DNA of 64,000 bases from FEN-1279 sp964400285 (GTDB taxonomy: Bacteria > Bacteroidota > Ignavibacteria > Tepidaquicellales > Tepidaquicellaceae), in assembly GCA_964400285.1 (NCBI GenBank), contig CAYNTK010000004.1, positions 186,001 to 250,000 on the forward strand, read 5' to 3'. A program made the translations under genes and the position numbers. Shown here one piece after another: positions 1 through 8,010 of the stretch. The notes beneath the pieces are model-generated. The model ran no database searches and was not told the DNA's origin. It worked only from the letters and a program-made list of their open reading frames with translations. Each line of letters starts with the position of its first letter. Within the stretch, counting starts at the first letter, position 1.

Positions 1-635
1 TCCGAGTGGCACATCATACAATTATTATCGGATTCATTCGATATTTTATGTTCATTCAGAAAATTCGAATTTAAATGATTCTTAGGAGTAAGAGTAGTCA
101 GGTTTGTATGACATGCTTCGCAATTATTTGTCGCAGTTTGTTTGTCGTGACATTTCATACAGCTTTCCATTGAAGAAAATGCAGTCGGACTTTCGCTCGC
201 ATATTTTACTTTTTCCAGACCGGAATGGCAATCTATACATTGCTTGCCTTTATCGAGGTGAAATTTATGAGAGAAAATCAAATTTCTTCCTGCCGATTCG
301 AGTTTCTTGTAAGTGTTTTCATAATGACAAAGATTACAAGTTTTTTCATCTTTAACATCGTGACAAGATTCACAATCTTTTTTGACAGGATTTAGGTTAT
401 CAACTGCACTGACAGATGTTAAAGCTTTGCTATGACAATCTTTACATTGCATTCCGTTATCTTTAACGTGAAGTCCGTGATTGAATTTGATAATTTTTTT
501 ATTATCAGTGATTTTGTTCTTTTTATATATATTGAATTTTTTTACAATCTCCTTATCAAATGATATATAAGCTGTCATAGAAAGGAATGAAAAAATTCCA
601 ATTAAAAAGAAAATATAAAACTTTGTGTTTTTCAT
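1..635 (-). CDS. Multiheme cytochrome c (at least 7 hemes), 3' end outside the window
   Basis: Read on the minus strand from an ATG at 635, the frame stays open to the window edge, so the C-terminus is missing. Residues 5-22 form a hydrophobic signal or anchor segment. About 210 visible residues carry seven CXXCH heme-attachment motifs (CKDCH, CESCH, CNLCH, CIDCH, CMKCH, CEACH, CMMCH), with extra His residues such as FNHGLH and FSHKFH that could be distal ligands. It resembles the cytochrome c3/c7 type of repeat. It lies 18 bp downstream of the barrel gene and is the last visible gene of the cytochrome operon. The role inferred is a periplasmic or outer-surface electron carrier. The heme motifs are certain; the cellular location is inferred. 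Confidence 0.85.
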   Translation of the reverse strand, partial: MKNTKFYIFFLIGIFSFLSMTAYISFDKEIVKKFNIYKKNKITDNKKIIKFNHGLHVKDNGMQCKDCHSKALTSVSAVDNLNPVKKDCESCHDVKDEKTCNLCHYENTYKKLESAGRNLIFSHKFHLDKGKQCIDCHSGLEKVKYASESPTAFSSMESCMKCHDKQTATNNCEACHTNLTTLTPKNHLNSNFLNEHKISNESDNNCMMCHS

Positions 636-653
636 ATTTATAAAATTTATCTA

Positions 654-1958
654 TTATAATTTTGTAAATAACCAGTAATTAAATCCTACTAAAAATCTTG
701 TATCAAATTTATAAATCTCATTTGTAATAAATTGTCCCTGAGCATCAAGCGATATCTTTGGTTGCGGTCTAAATGTAAATCCTAGCATACCCGAAAAAGA
801 ATTCAATCTATCTGTTGAATAATTACTTATCTTATATCTTGAATAATTTAAATTACTCGAAAGTATTAACTTAGATTTTATTAGTTCTTGTGAAAGATAA
901 CCATTAAATCCATCTGATTCTCCTGCGTAACCAGAATATTTTACAAAAGATAATCCATACCAGGAATTAGCAAGTCCAATCTGCAATTTCAAGGAGTTAT
1001 CCCCATCATAAAGAACATTTGCCACTCTTCCATATAGATTTATTCCGTTATCGAATAGGTAATCAACACCACCTTCGATTTCCTGATTTTGTTTATGAGT
1101 AAACACCCAAAAGATTGTATTATAACTTATTTGTGGCTCTCTGTAAATGTAACCTGCAGAAACCCTTATGTTTTTATTTGCAAGGATACTTGCATTGATT
1201 TCCCCTCTATATAGCTTCTTCAAATTTACATCATAATACACTTTTCCATATAAATTATGCTTTTGCAAATATGAATAATTGAAATCCAATCCTGCAAGCT
1301 GGTCGGCAGGGGAGTCGGTTTCAACTAATACCTCTTTTGTATTAAATAAACTATCTGCTCTTAATGTATAATAGGATTGCGGTTTGCGATGTTTGTTTGA
1401 ATAACTAAGTCCAAGCATTAAATCCCTAACTCCGTAATACTGGAATTGTCCTCCGATTGTATAATTATCCTTTATATTAGGATATTTATCTACTTCATAA
1501 CTTAATGGTGTAAGTTCACCTCCGTAGGCAGTAAACTGATACTCTTTATTTTTACCGAGTTTCAGTTTCATATACAACCCGTCAGTATTGCCTTTATAAA
1601 CACCTGCAGCAATAAATGACCTTCCAAGTTTTAAATCGAGAACGTCAAAGAGGTTTGTTCCTTTAACATAAAAGTTGTAAAGTCTATAACTAAAACCTCT
1701 ACCAATTTTATTTACGACATCTTCATCGGTTTGGACAAAAGTATTAAATGACCATTTTCTCGATGAAACATCGAAGAGCAAATTCTGATAACCTTTTAAA
1801 TGATTTGTGTAAGTTTCTGAACCGCTTGCAGTTACTGAGTCAAGCCTTTGCCAGGTATAAAAATACGTACTAAACCTCGCATTTATGGTTTGTGATCTAA
1901 TAAATGAAGCAGACAGCAAAAACAAAATCAAAAGAAAAAAAGTAAAATACTTTTTCAT
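654..1958 (-). CDS. Outer-membrane beta-barrel protein of the cytochrome operon
   Basis: A 434-residue protein with a clear signal peptide (MKKYFTFFLLILFLLSASF, cleavage near RSQ) followed by alternating hydrophobic/polar strands rich in Tyr, Gly and Asn, typical of an outer-membrane barrel of roughly 16-20 strands. There is no CXXCH, so it binds no c-heme itself. Its position between multiheme cytochromes suggests it could serve as the porin sheath of a porin-cytochrome conduit, the job MtrB/PioB-type barrels do in other bacteria. No clear sequence similarity to MtrB was recognised, so that function is inferred from context only. A 204-bp gap containing a long hairpin (2036-2091) separates it from the upstream tetraheme gene. 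Confidence 0.7.
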   Translation of the reverse strand: MKKYFTFFLLILFLLSASFIRSQTINARFSTYFYTWQRLDSVTASGSETYTNHLKGYQNLLFDVSSRKWSFNTFVQTDEDVVNKIGRGFSYRLYNFYVKGTNLFDVLDLKLGRSFIAAGVYKGNTDGLYMKLKLGKNKEYQFTAYGGELTPLSYEVDKYPNIKDNYTIGGQFQYYGVRDLMLGLSYSNKHRKPQSYYTLRADSLFNTKEVLVETDSPADQLAGLDFNYSYLQKHNLYGKVYYDVNLKKLYRGEINASILANKNIRVSAGYIYREPQISYNTIFWVFTHKQNQEIEGGVDYLFDNGINLYGRVANVLYDGDNSLKLQIGLANSWYGLSFVKYSGYAGESDGFNGYLSQELIKSKLILSSNLNYSRYKISNYSTDRLNSFSGMLGFTFRPQPKISLDAQGQFITNEIYKFDTRFLVGFNYWLFTKL

Positions 1959-2035
1959 AATAATAAGTTTATGCTTAAATAAAAAAAATATTTATATCAT
2001 TTCATCTGTAATAAGAATATTGAGATGAGATGAAA

Positions 2036-2091
2036 TTTATTTTTCCCGGAAGATTTAGTTCTCCTCCAAAGAAAAACCGGGAATAAATAAA
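2036..2091. other. Long stem-loop with GTTCTCCTCC / GGAGGAGAAC loop in the cytochrome operon
   Basis: The left arm at 2036-2049 (TTTATTTTTCCCGG) pairs with the right arm at 2077-2091 (CCGGGAATAAATAAA), giving about 14 base pairs with one bulge and a 27-nt loop. The loop contains GTTCTCCTCC at 2058-2067 on the plus strand, which is GGAGGAGAAC on the operon (minus) transcript. Neither side has a strong T-run, so it is not a standard intrinsic terminator. It lies about 80 nt upstream of the barrel gene and downstream of the tetraheme gene. It may be a processing or translation-control element. The structure is seen; the function is inferred. Confidence 0.6.
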
Positions 2092-2162
2092 AAAATCTAA
2101 ATTATTTAAAAACAATTCCACATTTCCGATTAAAAAGAAATGAGGAAATAAAATTTTAAAAA

Positions 2163-2720
2163 TTACGGTTTATTGTGTTTTATCTTTTCCCACATTTCAT
2201 CGAACTTGAATTCTTTGTATGTTGGACTTTCTGGATTATGGCAATTAGTACAAAATTGTGTCCTGTCTGAAGGTACATTTAAGCCATTCTCTATTGCTTT
2301 TTGCTTGTCTTTCATAATTGATAAAGCTTTGTATTCGGAACCCGGACCATGACAACTTTCGCATTGAACTCCGTCTTCTTTGACAAATGATTCAGTTAAT
2401 TCATCAGGGACTATATCTTTTCCGAGAACGTGACATTTAATACAATTTGGTGTTTCTGATGCTTTTGTATTAAATCCTTTATCCTTTGCAATCTTGTCTG
2501 CTGCTTCGGTTAATAAAGTTTTCCACGCCTGTGAATGTCCGGAATTTTTCCATATATCATATTGCTTCCCTTGTGCATCTGTTTTATGACAAGTTACACA
2601 TTTACTGACTCCAACGTATTTAAAATTACCTGCATTTTTTGAACTGACTAACGTTGAAGTAAACACTACAAAAATTGTAATGATTAGTGTTAATCCTGTT
2701 ATGAAAGCTTTCTTTCTCAT
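2163..2720 (-). CDS. Tetraheme cytochrome c, cytochrome c554-like
   Basis: A 185-residue exported protein: an N-terminal signal segment (residues 5-27), then four CXXCH motifs (CVTCH, CIKCH, CESCH, CTNCH). The pattern CESCHGPGSEY and the spacing of the motifs match the cytochrome c554/c-prime family. It is probably a soluble or anchored periplasmic tetraheme shuttle between the membrane cytochromes encoded upstream (2783-7547) and the outer-membrane components downstream. No catalytic motif is visible, so an electron-transfer rather than enzymatic role is the simplest reading. It sits 62 bp after the 18-heme gene in the same operon. Confidence 0.85.
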   Translation of the reverse strand: MRKKAFITGLTLIITIFVVFTSTLVSSKNAGNFKYVGVSKCVTCHKTDAQGKQYDIWKNSGHSQAWKTLLTEAADKIAKDKGFNTKASETPNCIKCHVLGKDIVPDELTESFVKEDGVQCESCHGPGSEYKALSIMKDKQKAIENGLNVPSDRTQFCTNCHNPESPTYKEFKFDEMWEKIKHNKP

Positions 2721-2782
2721 ATTTGTTTTTTTAATTTTTAGAATATAATAATATTAATTTTAAAAAAATATATTTTTTATTG

Positions 2783-4822
2783 TTACTTAAAACTTTTTAA
2801 TTTCTTTTTTTTCTCGGCTAAAATGCTACTTACCAAATCATAATTATGTACATAAATACTTGGATAAGAACTTATCTGATTCACTATCTTTTTTATTTCG
2901 TTCATTTCATTTTGCTGTTCGGTATTTAATCCTGCACCTTTTAACTCGCTAAGTAGTGTGTTTGTTTCATTAAGCAAAGTTTTTACATCTTTTTTCCAAT
3001 CATCCATTTGCTGGTCATATCCTTTTCCGTGGCATTTTAGGCAAATCTTATTATCAGGTTTAAATAATTTATCTGCGTTAACGTGACAGTCAATACATCC
3101 CACTCCGCCTTGTTTCATAATATCCGGTTGGTTCTTGCTCAAATAACTTCCGTTGTAAACCTGCGTCTGGAATCCATGGCATTTTGCACATGCTTCATTA
3201 TTTTTACCGGTAGAATGATGACAACTGTTACAATTTTGTTTGTTGAGAATCAGTTCACCGTGCTTGTTTGCATTTGAATGACATTTGTCGCAGGGAACTT
3301 TTTGCTTAGCGATATGCTGATTGTGAGAAAAGTTCATATCGAATTTTTTCACTGTGATTTCCTGAATTCCCGAATGACAATTATAACATTCATTAGGAAT
3401 AAACTCCGAACTTGATTTGAATTCGGGAAGATTTTTACTTGAACCTATTATATCTAATGCTTTAACCATTAATTCATAACTTGCAGTCAGAAGTTTATCA
3501 GCAAACTGTATATTATGAACACTTTTTCCAATTTCTACTATTCTTATGTTATGGTATGCTTCATTAAGTAATTTTTCGGCTTCAGGTTTATTATTCGCTT
3601 TAGAATTTTTGATAACTGAAGATGTAATATTGTAAATTGAATATATCTCCTTCAATCTTTTTTCCGAAGCAATCTTCCATTGTCCAACAAGTTTATTATA
3701 TCCTTTCCCGTGGCACATATCACAAGCACTGCCTTTAGATTTTGAGGTATTAATATCATTTTTGCTCGACTCGTGGAAAATATGACAACCCTTACAATTG
3801 ATGCCATTCAAATACATTACACTTGGTGTCTTTTCTATGTTAAATCCGTTTTCACCCGTATATAAACTAACCTGTGAGCTATGGGAATTCGAATGACAAC
3901 TAATACAATCAGGTGGAGATGATGGGTCTATTTTTTGTATTTTGTGCTGAATTGCAGTATGACAAGAAAAGCATCTTAAACTGTGTTTACTAATATGCGT
4001 ACTATGCATAAATTCAACATCGCTATATCTTTCGAGCCGTTCAGTTTCAAAGTGACATTGGAAACACCTTTCTTTTCCTACTTCTCCATTTCCTGCTACT
4101 GTATTTGTATGGCAACTGTAACAATTGATTTTATTCTTAACAACATTTGTATGGTCATATCTGAAGTTTGCCATCTGCTCTTTTGTGATTCTTTCCCAAT
4201 TATGACAAATTGAACAATTTGCAAGTTTATCATATTTATGCTCGGGGTCATCTGATTTTTTAAAATGACAATTAAAACATGCTGATGTTGTTACTTCTAT
4301 ATGAGTTCCTTGAACTATTTGTGAATGACAACTTGTGCATTTTAATGTCTTTCCTCTTTTTAATTCCTGAAGGTGATGTTTATGATTAAATGTTATACCT
4401 TTAAAATCATAAGTTGTATCTGCAAATGCTTGTCTTTCGTGACACCCGCTTCTTGCACAGGTATTATCAGGAATTTCCGCAAAAGGAGCTCTTTTTTTAT
4501 AAGATGAAGAAATATAACTTACTATTTGAACAAGTCCGTTTAGTTTTCCTTTAATTACACCTTTTAATCCGGGTTCAAAATGACATTCAACACAGTCCAC
4601 TTTGTTATGAGATGATGTTCTCCAACTTTGGTAAAATGATTCCATATAATGGCATGTTGGACAAAAACTCGGCCTTGATGTATATTCTGCGGCTCCTGCT
4701 AACACTATTAAAAAAAGTAGTAAATATATTCCTGTAAACAAAAGAAATCTTTTAAATCCTTTTATGTTTTTAAAATACTTTCTTTTCTTTTTTTCTATTA
4801 CAGGTTCTTTTTCCAATAACAA
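2783..4822 (-). CDS. Membrane-anchored 18-heme cytochrome c with NapC/NirT-like N-terminus
   Basis: A 679-residue protein. Residues 25-46 are one transmembrane helix, followed by FCPTCHYMESFYQSW and CVECH, the signature of the NapC/NirT/NrfH quinol-oxidising family. Seventeen CXXCH motifs are present plus one CX4CH (CARSGCH, residues 122-128), so up to 18 hemes. Two helical, heme-free stretches (about 375-475 and 600-679) each begin with CHGKGY and contain a VHN motif, pointing to internal duplication. The likely role is taking electrons from the quinone pool or the neighbouring cytochrome b and passing them along a periplasmic heme wire. The gene abuts the stop of the cytochrome b gene, consistent with translational coupling. 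It is far longer than classical NapC (about 200 residues). Confidence 0.85.
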   Translation of the reverse strand: MLLEKEPVIEKKKRKYFKNIKGFKRFLLFTGIYLLLFLIVLAGAAEYTSRPSFCPTCHYMESFYQSWRTSSHNKVDCVECHFEPGLKGVIKGKLNGLVQIVSYISSSYKKRAPFAEIPDNTCARSGCHERQAFADTTYDFKGITFNHKHHLQELKRGKTLKCTSCHSQIVQGTHIEVTTSACFNCHFKKSDDPEHKYDKLANCSICHNWERITKEQMANFRYDHTNVVKNKINCYSCHTNTVAGNGEVGKERCFQCHFETERLERYSDVEFMHSTHISKHSLRCFSCHTAIQHKIQKIDPSSPPDCISCHSNSHSSQVSLYTGENGFNIEKTPSVMYLNGINCKGCHIFHESSKNDINTSKSKGSACDMCHGKGYNKLVGQWKIASEKRLKEIYSIYNITSSVIKNSKANNKPEAEKLLNEAYHNIRIVEIGKSVHNIQFADKLLTASYELMVKALDIIGSSKNLPEFKSSSEFIPNECYNCHSGIQEITVKKFDMNFSHNQHIAKQKVPCDKCHSNANKHGELILNKQNCNSCHHSTGKNNEACAKCHGFQTQVYNGSYLSKNQPDIMKQGGVGCIDCHVNADKLFKPDNKICLKCHGKGYDQQMDDWKKDVKTLLNETNTLLSELKGAGLNTEQQNEMNEIKKIVNQISSYPSIYVHNYDLVSSILAEKKKKLKSFK

Positions 4823-5626
4823 TTAAATTTTTGTATTATTATCTTCTTCTTTTGTTTCTTCTTCATTTTTAACTTCATCGAGTGGTTTAGATTTATCCTG
4901 ATTTTCTTCTATTTCTTCTTTTGTTTCTATCGCTTCATTTTCTAATCTGTCTATTTCTTCAAGTTCAAGCGGATGTTCATTTTCCATTTCTTCCCTGGTT
5001 AGATAGCCTGTAATAAAAGCTTTATTAAGCGGATAAACCTCAGGATTATAAATTACGAAATAAAAATGCCATACCACAATTGCAAGTGTTGCAAGTATTG
5101 CTTCATAAAAATGTATGGCAGTTGCTATTTCCATACCGAAACTTGAAATAATTGGAAGAAAAGTATTAGTAAACCATAAAACTATACCAGTTGCACTCAT
5201 AACAACAGTTCCCCAAACTAATGCCCAGTATTCAGATTTTTCTATATAACTAAATCTCCCATATTTAGGTTTTGCATCCGATTTCCCAAGATAATACTTA
5301 AATGTCCCTGTTAAATCTGTTAAGTCTTTTTTAGTAAACCATAAATCAATTATTAGTTTTCTCCCTCGTTTCGTAAAGATAACGTAAAAAATGTGATATA
5401 CCGAATCGGCAATCATTACAACGGCAGCAATTCTGTGAACTATTCCTCTTAATTCAAATGCGTTTTCTCCAAAAAGTTTTCGAAACCATAAAACCCATAT
5501 TGCCTCTGGATATTTAAGTGCAAATCCCGTAATTACAAGTGTGATAAAACTTGTGAGCAACAAAAAATGTTGTATACGTTCATTTAAAGTCATTCTTAAA
5601 TATTTCTTCTCGTGTTTATTTTCCAT
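4823..5626 (-). CDS. Cytochrome b561 / hydrogenase-type di-heme membrane subunit
   Basis: An integral membrane protein with four hydrophobic helices (about residues 20-40, 60-85, 125-150 and 165-190 counted from this start). Paired histidines sit in the helices (NERIQHF, GIVHRIA, DSVYHIF, TAIHFYE, VVWHFYF), as expected for a di-heme cytochrome b of the b561 / HydC / FdnI type. A long acidic Glu/Lys tail follows the last helix and is predicted cytoplasmic. The ATG at 5626 is preferred because GAGGAG lies 3 nt upstream; an ATG at 5641 in the same frame would overlap the preceding gene by 26 nt and has no ribosome site. Together with the flanking multiheme proteins it likely forms a quinol:cytochrome c oxidoreductase similar in layout to the Cbc complexes of Geobacter. 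Confidence 0.85.
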   Translation of the reverse strand: MENKHEKKYLRMTLNERIQHFLLLTSFITLVITGFALKYPEAIWVLWFRKLFGENAFELRGIVHRIAAVVMIADSVYHIFYVIFTKRGRKLIIDLWFTKKDLTDLTGTFKYYLGKSDAKPKYGRFSYIEKSEYWALVWGTVVMSATGIVLWFTNTFLPIISSFGMEIATAIHFYEAILATLAIVVWHFYFVIYNPEVYPLNKAFITGYLTREEMENEHPLELEEIDRLENEAIETKEEIEENQDKSKPLDEVKNEEETKEEDNNTKI

Positions 5627-7547
5627 CTTCTCCTCTTTCATCCTTGTTTTTTTTGTTTCTTGCTTTTTTAAATAAATCTAATATATTATGTACTGCCATT
5701 CCTCCAATAGTAACTATAATAATTATTATATATATTCTCGTTATCCAGTATAATAATGGTGAATCGCTTATATCTGCTGTAATATGAATTTTGGTATTAA
5801 ACAATGTTTGCGATGCTCCCGGATGGCATTTCCCACAAGTCTCTGGTAAATTCTTCTTGTTTATCGTTGATAACGAATCTGTAGACGGTCTAATATTATG
5901 ATAACCGTGACAACTTTCACAGTTTGCTGCAACTTTTGAACCACCTCTTATGGCTAATCCATGAAAACTATTTAAATATGAATCAGGATTTCCTATCGGT
6001 AAATTATATTTTTGTGTCAATTCAACTGATGCATGACAATCGGAACATAGCTGTACAATCCCTTTCCCACTTGCTATTCTGTTCTTTTCATCATCCTTTT
6101 TAGCAATTTGGTGATTCCCATGACAGGTATTACAATTTGGTGCATCAGGGCTATTTTTTTGTGTAAGCGAAACTTCGTGTATACTTCCAGTATATTCATT
6201 TAATTGCTTTGTGTGACATCCGCTTTGACCACATGTCTTTGGGATATTTCTTCTATTTATTTTTGCTTCAGGATCATCAACTTTTTTCATCTCATGGCTA
6301 CCATGACAATCTGAACATGTCGCTGCGTTTTTCCCATCTTTGAGTGCAATATAATGATAACTTTCTTTATAGTTGCTTATCAGGACTTCTTCTCCTTTAT
6401 AATTTTTATGAGGAAGCTTTTGCTCTTGATGGCATTTTAAACATTGGTCAACTTGATTTATTTTAGAAAATTCGTCTGATTGCATAACTGATTTAATGTT
6501 ATGCTCTCCATGACAAGTCGCACAACTTGGAGCTTTTTCATTTCCCTTCAAAAATTCCTGTCCATGTGTTGAATTCTTAAATTTATCCACTAAATCCCCA
6601 TGGCATTTACCGCAGGTTTCTAAAATTTTTGATTTTGTTGTTGATGGTTTATTTGGGTCATTTTGCTGTATCATATGATTCCCGTGACAATCTGTACATC
6701 CTGCTGCTTGTTTCCCGTCTTTCTGTATTATTGCGTGAATACTTGTTCGGTACTCAGATATAAATTTTGAAGAACCTTTTCCTTCTCCTGGAAACATCTT
6801 TTCATCAAGATGACATTTTAAACAACCCTGTGATTCGATATCCATTTTGCTTGTTACAATCTTATGCGAACCGTGACAATCTACACAAGTTGGTGCTTTT
6901 GTATTTCCTTGTCTAAGAACTATTTGATGCACACTGTTATTTACTGCTTTTTGGTCTTTTATGTGGCATTTTCCACAAGTGTTAGTTATTTCACTTTTGG
7001 ATATTTTTTTTACTTTGTGACCTCCTTGATGGCAACCTTCGCATTTTACATCTTTTTTGCTGTGAATGCTGCTCTTATATGATTGCACATTTTTACTTTT
7101 ATGACATCCAAGGCAGTTTTCTGTTTGTGTTTTAATTAATTCTTTTGCAGATTTTACATTATGATATGAATGACAAGTATAACATTTTAAATTATTATGA
7201 ACATTTCCAGGTTCGGATTTATAACTATCATGACATGTTTTACAATCTATTTCTTTCTTTTTAGGATTATGTGGTATTTCATCTGGTTTGTAATCCAAGT
7301 GACAATCAGTGCAATCGAATCCACCATGCATCGACTTCTTATACTCTGCTCCGTTCACATAAATCGAAATTTTCTTCCCTCCTTTTTCCATCGTTAAGTC
7401 TTTGTCCTCGTGACATACTAAACAATCATCTGTCCCTTTTGCTTTTGTCTTCTGATAGGTAAAAAGTGCAAAAGAAATAATTATTATGAACATTATTGCA
7501 AATAATAATAATAATTTTCTTCTATAATTATGAATTAGTTTCTTCAC
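5616..7547 (-). CDS. Membrane-bound 19-heme cytochrome c
   Basis: A 643-residue protein with an N-terminal membrane segment (residues 11-30) and a C-terminal one (about 597-625), so the heme region (42-575) sits in the periplasm and is tethered at both ends. Eighteen CXXCH motifs and one CX4CH (CGQSGCH, residues 439-445) are visible. The arrangement is repetitive: APxCxxCHGxH units alternate with CxKCH units, like tandem cytochrome c3/c7 modules. It overlaps the following cytochrome b gene, whose product probably donates electrons to it, and overlaps the preceding receiver-like gene by 20 nt. It is a candidate for the c-type half of a bc-type quinol dehydrogenase feeding an extracellular or periplasmic acceptor. 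Confidence 0.85.
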   Translation of the reverse strand: MKKLIHNYRRKLLLLFAIMFIIIISFALFTYQKTKAKGTDDCLVCHEDKDLTMEKGGKKISIYVNGAEYKKSMHGGFDCTDCHLDYKPDEIPHNPKKKEIDCKTCHDSYKSEPGNVHNNLKCYTCHSYHNVKSAKELIKTQTENCLGCHKSKNVQSYKSSIHSKKDVKCEGCHQGGHKVKKISKSEITNTCGKCHIKDQKAVNNSVHQIVLRQGNTKAPTCVDCHGSHKIVTSKMDIESQGCLKCHLDEKMFPGEGKGSSKFISEYRTSIHAIIQKDGKQAAGCTDCHGNHMIQQNDPNKPSTTKSKILETCGKCHGDLVDKFKNSTHGQEFLKGNEKAPSCATCHGEHNIKSVMQSDEFSKINQVDQCLKCHQEQKLPHKNYKGEEVLISNYKESYHYIALKDGKNAATCSDCHGSHEMKKVDDPEAKINRRNIPKTCGQSGCHTKQLNEYTGSIHEVSLTQKNSPDAPNCNTCHGNHQIAKKDDEKNRIASGKGIVQLCSDCHASVELTQKYNLPIGNPDSYLNSFHGLAIRGGSKVAANCESCHGYHNIRPSTDSLSTINKKNLPETCGKCHPGASQTLFNTKIHITADISDSPLLYWITRIYIIIIIVTIGGMAVHNILDLFKKARNKKNKDERGEDGK

Positions 7548-7908
7548 TTTGTTTTAACTGATATAATTTGCTTAATATTTCTTTTAACTCACTCAATTTA
7601 AATGGTTCTGATATTTGATATACATTTTTTGAATTCGAAATATATTCAACTTCATTTAAGGCTGGGAGAAGTATTATTTTACTGTTTGAAAACCTTTTCA
7701 CAATCTTATCTCTCAATATTGATTCTATGTCTTTATCGACGATTATGCAATCAGGTCTATAATTTATAGATTCTGTAATACCATTTTCTTGCTTTTCTTT
7801 TACTTCTGTGCAATTAAAGATGAAATATTCGTTTAAAAATGATTTCTTTATTAATTTACATAAGTTTGTTGCTCCGCAAAAGATATGTATCCTTAATACC
7901 ATAACCAT
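7528..7908 (-). CDS. Degenerate response-regulator receiver domain protein
   Basis: A 126-residue single-domain protein with the alternating fold pattern of a CheY-like receiver: LRIHIFC (strand 1), PDCIIVDKD (strand 3, Asp58 in the phospho-acceptor position), KIILLPA (strand 4), and SEPFKLSEL where receivers have KPF. The acidic pair of strand 1 is absent and the conserved Lys is replaced by Glu, so phosphorylation as in a normal receiver is unlikely. It is the first gene of the cytochrome operon, directly behind the sigma54-like promoter (7929-7945), and overlaps the 19-heme gene. It may be a protein-protein adaptor. The start is uncertain (ATG at 7908 or 7902), and the leader would be only 10-16 nt long. 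Confidence 0.6.
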   Translation of the reverse strand: MVMVLRIHIFCGATNLCKLIKKSFLNEYFIFNCTEVKEKQENGITESINYRPDCIIVDKDIESILRDKIVKRFSNSKIILLPALNEVEYISNSKNVYQISEPFKLSELKEILSKLYQLKQSEETNS

Positions 7909-7928
7909 TTAATATAGGACTTAATCTT

Positions 7929-7945
7929 TGCAATAATTATACCAA
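7929..7945 (-). promoter_or_regulatory. sigma54 (-24/-12) promoter of the cytochrome operon
   Basis: On the minus strand the sequence reads TTGGTATAATTATTGCA, with the -24 GG at 7943-7942 and the -12 GC at 7931-7930, exactly ten bases apart, and the -12 box TTGCA intact. It fits the sigma54 consensus TGGCAC-N5-TTGCA with two mismatches. Predicted transcription starts near 7918, just before the receiver-like gene. An NtrC-type activator is encoded immediately upstream. Confidence 0.75.
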
Positions 7946-7993
7946 AAAAAACACTAATATTGTTTGTTTTTTCATTGCTTTATAATATATGGA

Positions 7994-8010
7994 TGTGGAA
8001 TTAATCCACA
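7994..8010. promoter_or_regulatory. Inverted-repeat operator TGTGGA-N5-TCCACA
   Basis: A perfect 6-bp inverted repeat lies directly after the stop codon of the NtrC-like gene and centred about 59 bp upstream of the -24 GG of the operon promoter. That is a typical position for an upstream activating sequence bound by a dimer of a sigma54 activator. Two related sites lie at 9397-9413 and 9581-9597. Confidence 0.6.

Noticed and set aside
104..355. Plus-strand open frame of 83 codons
   Set aside because: It is antisense to the heptaheme cytochrome (1-635), whose CXXCH motifs clearly define the minus-strand frame.
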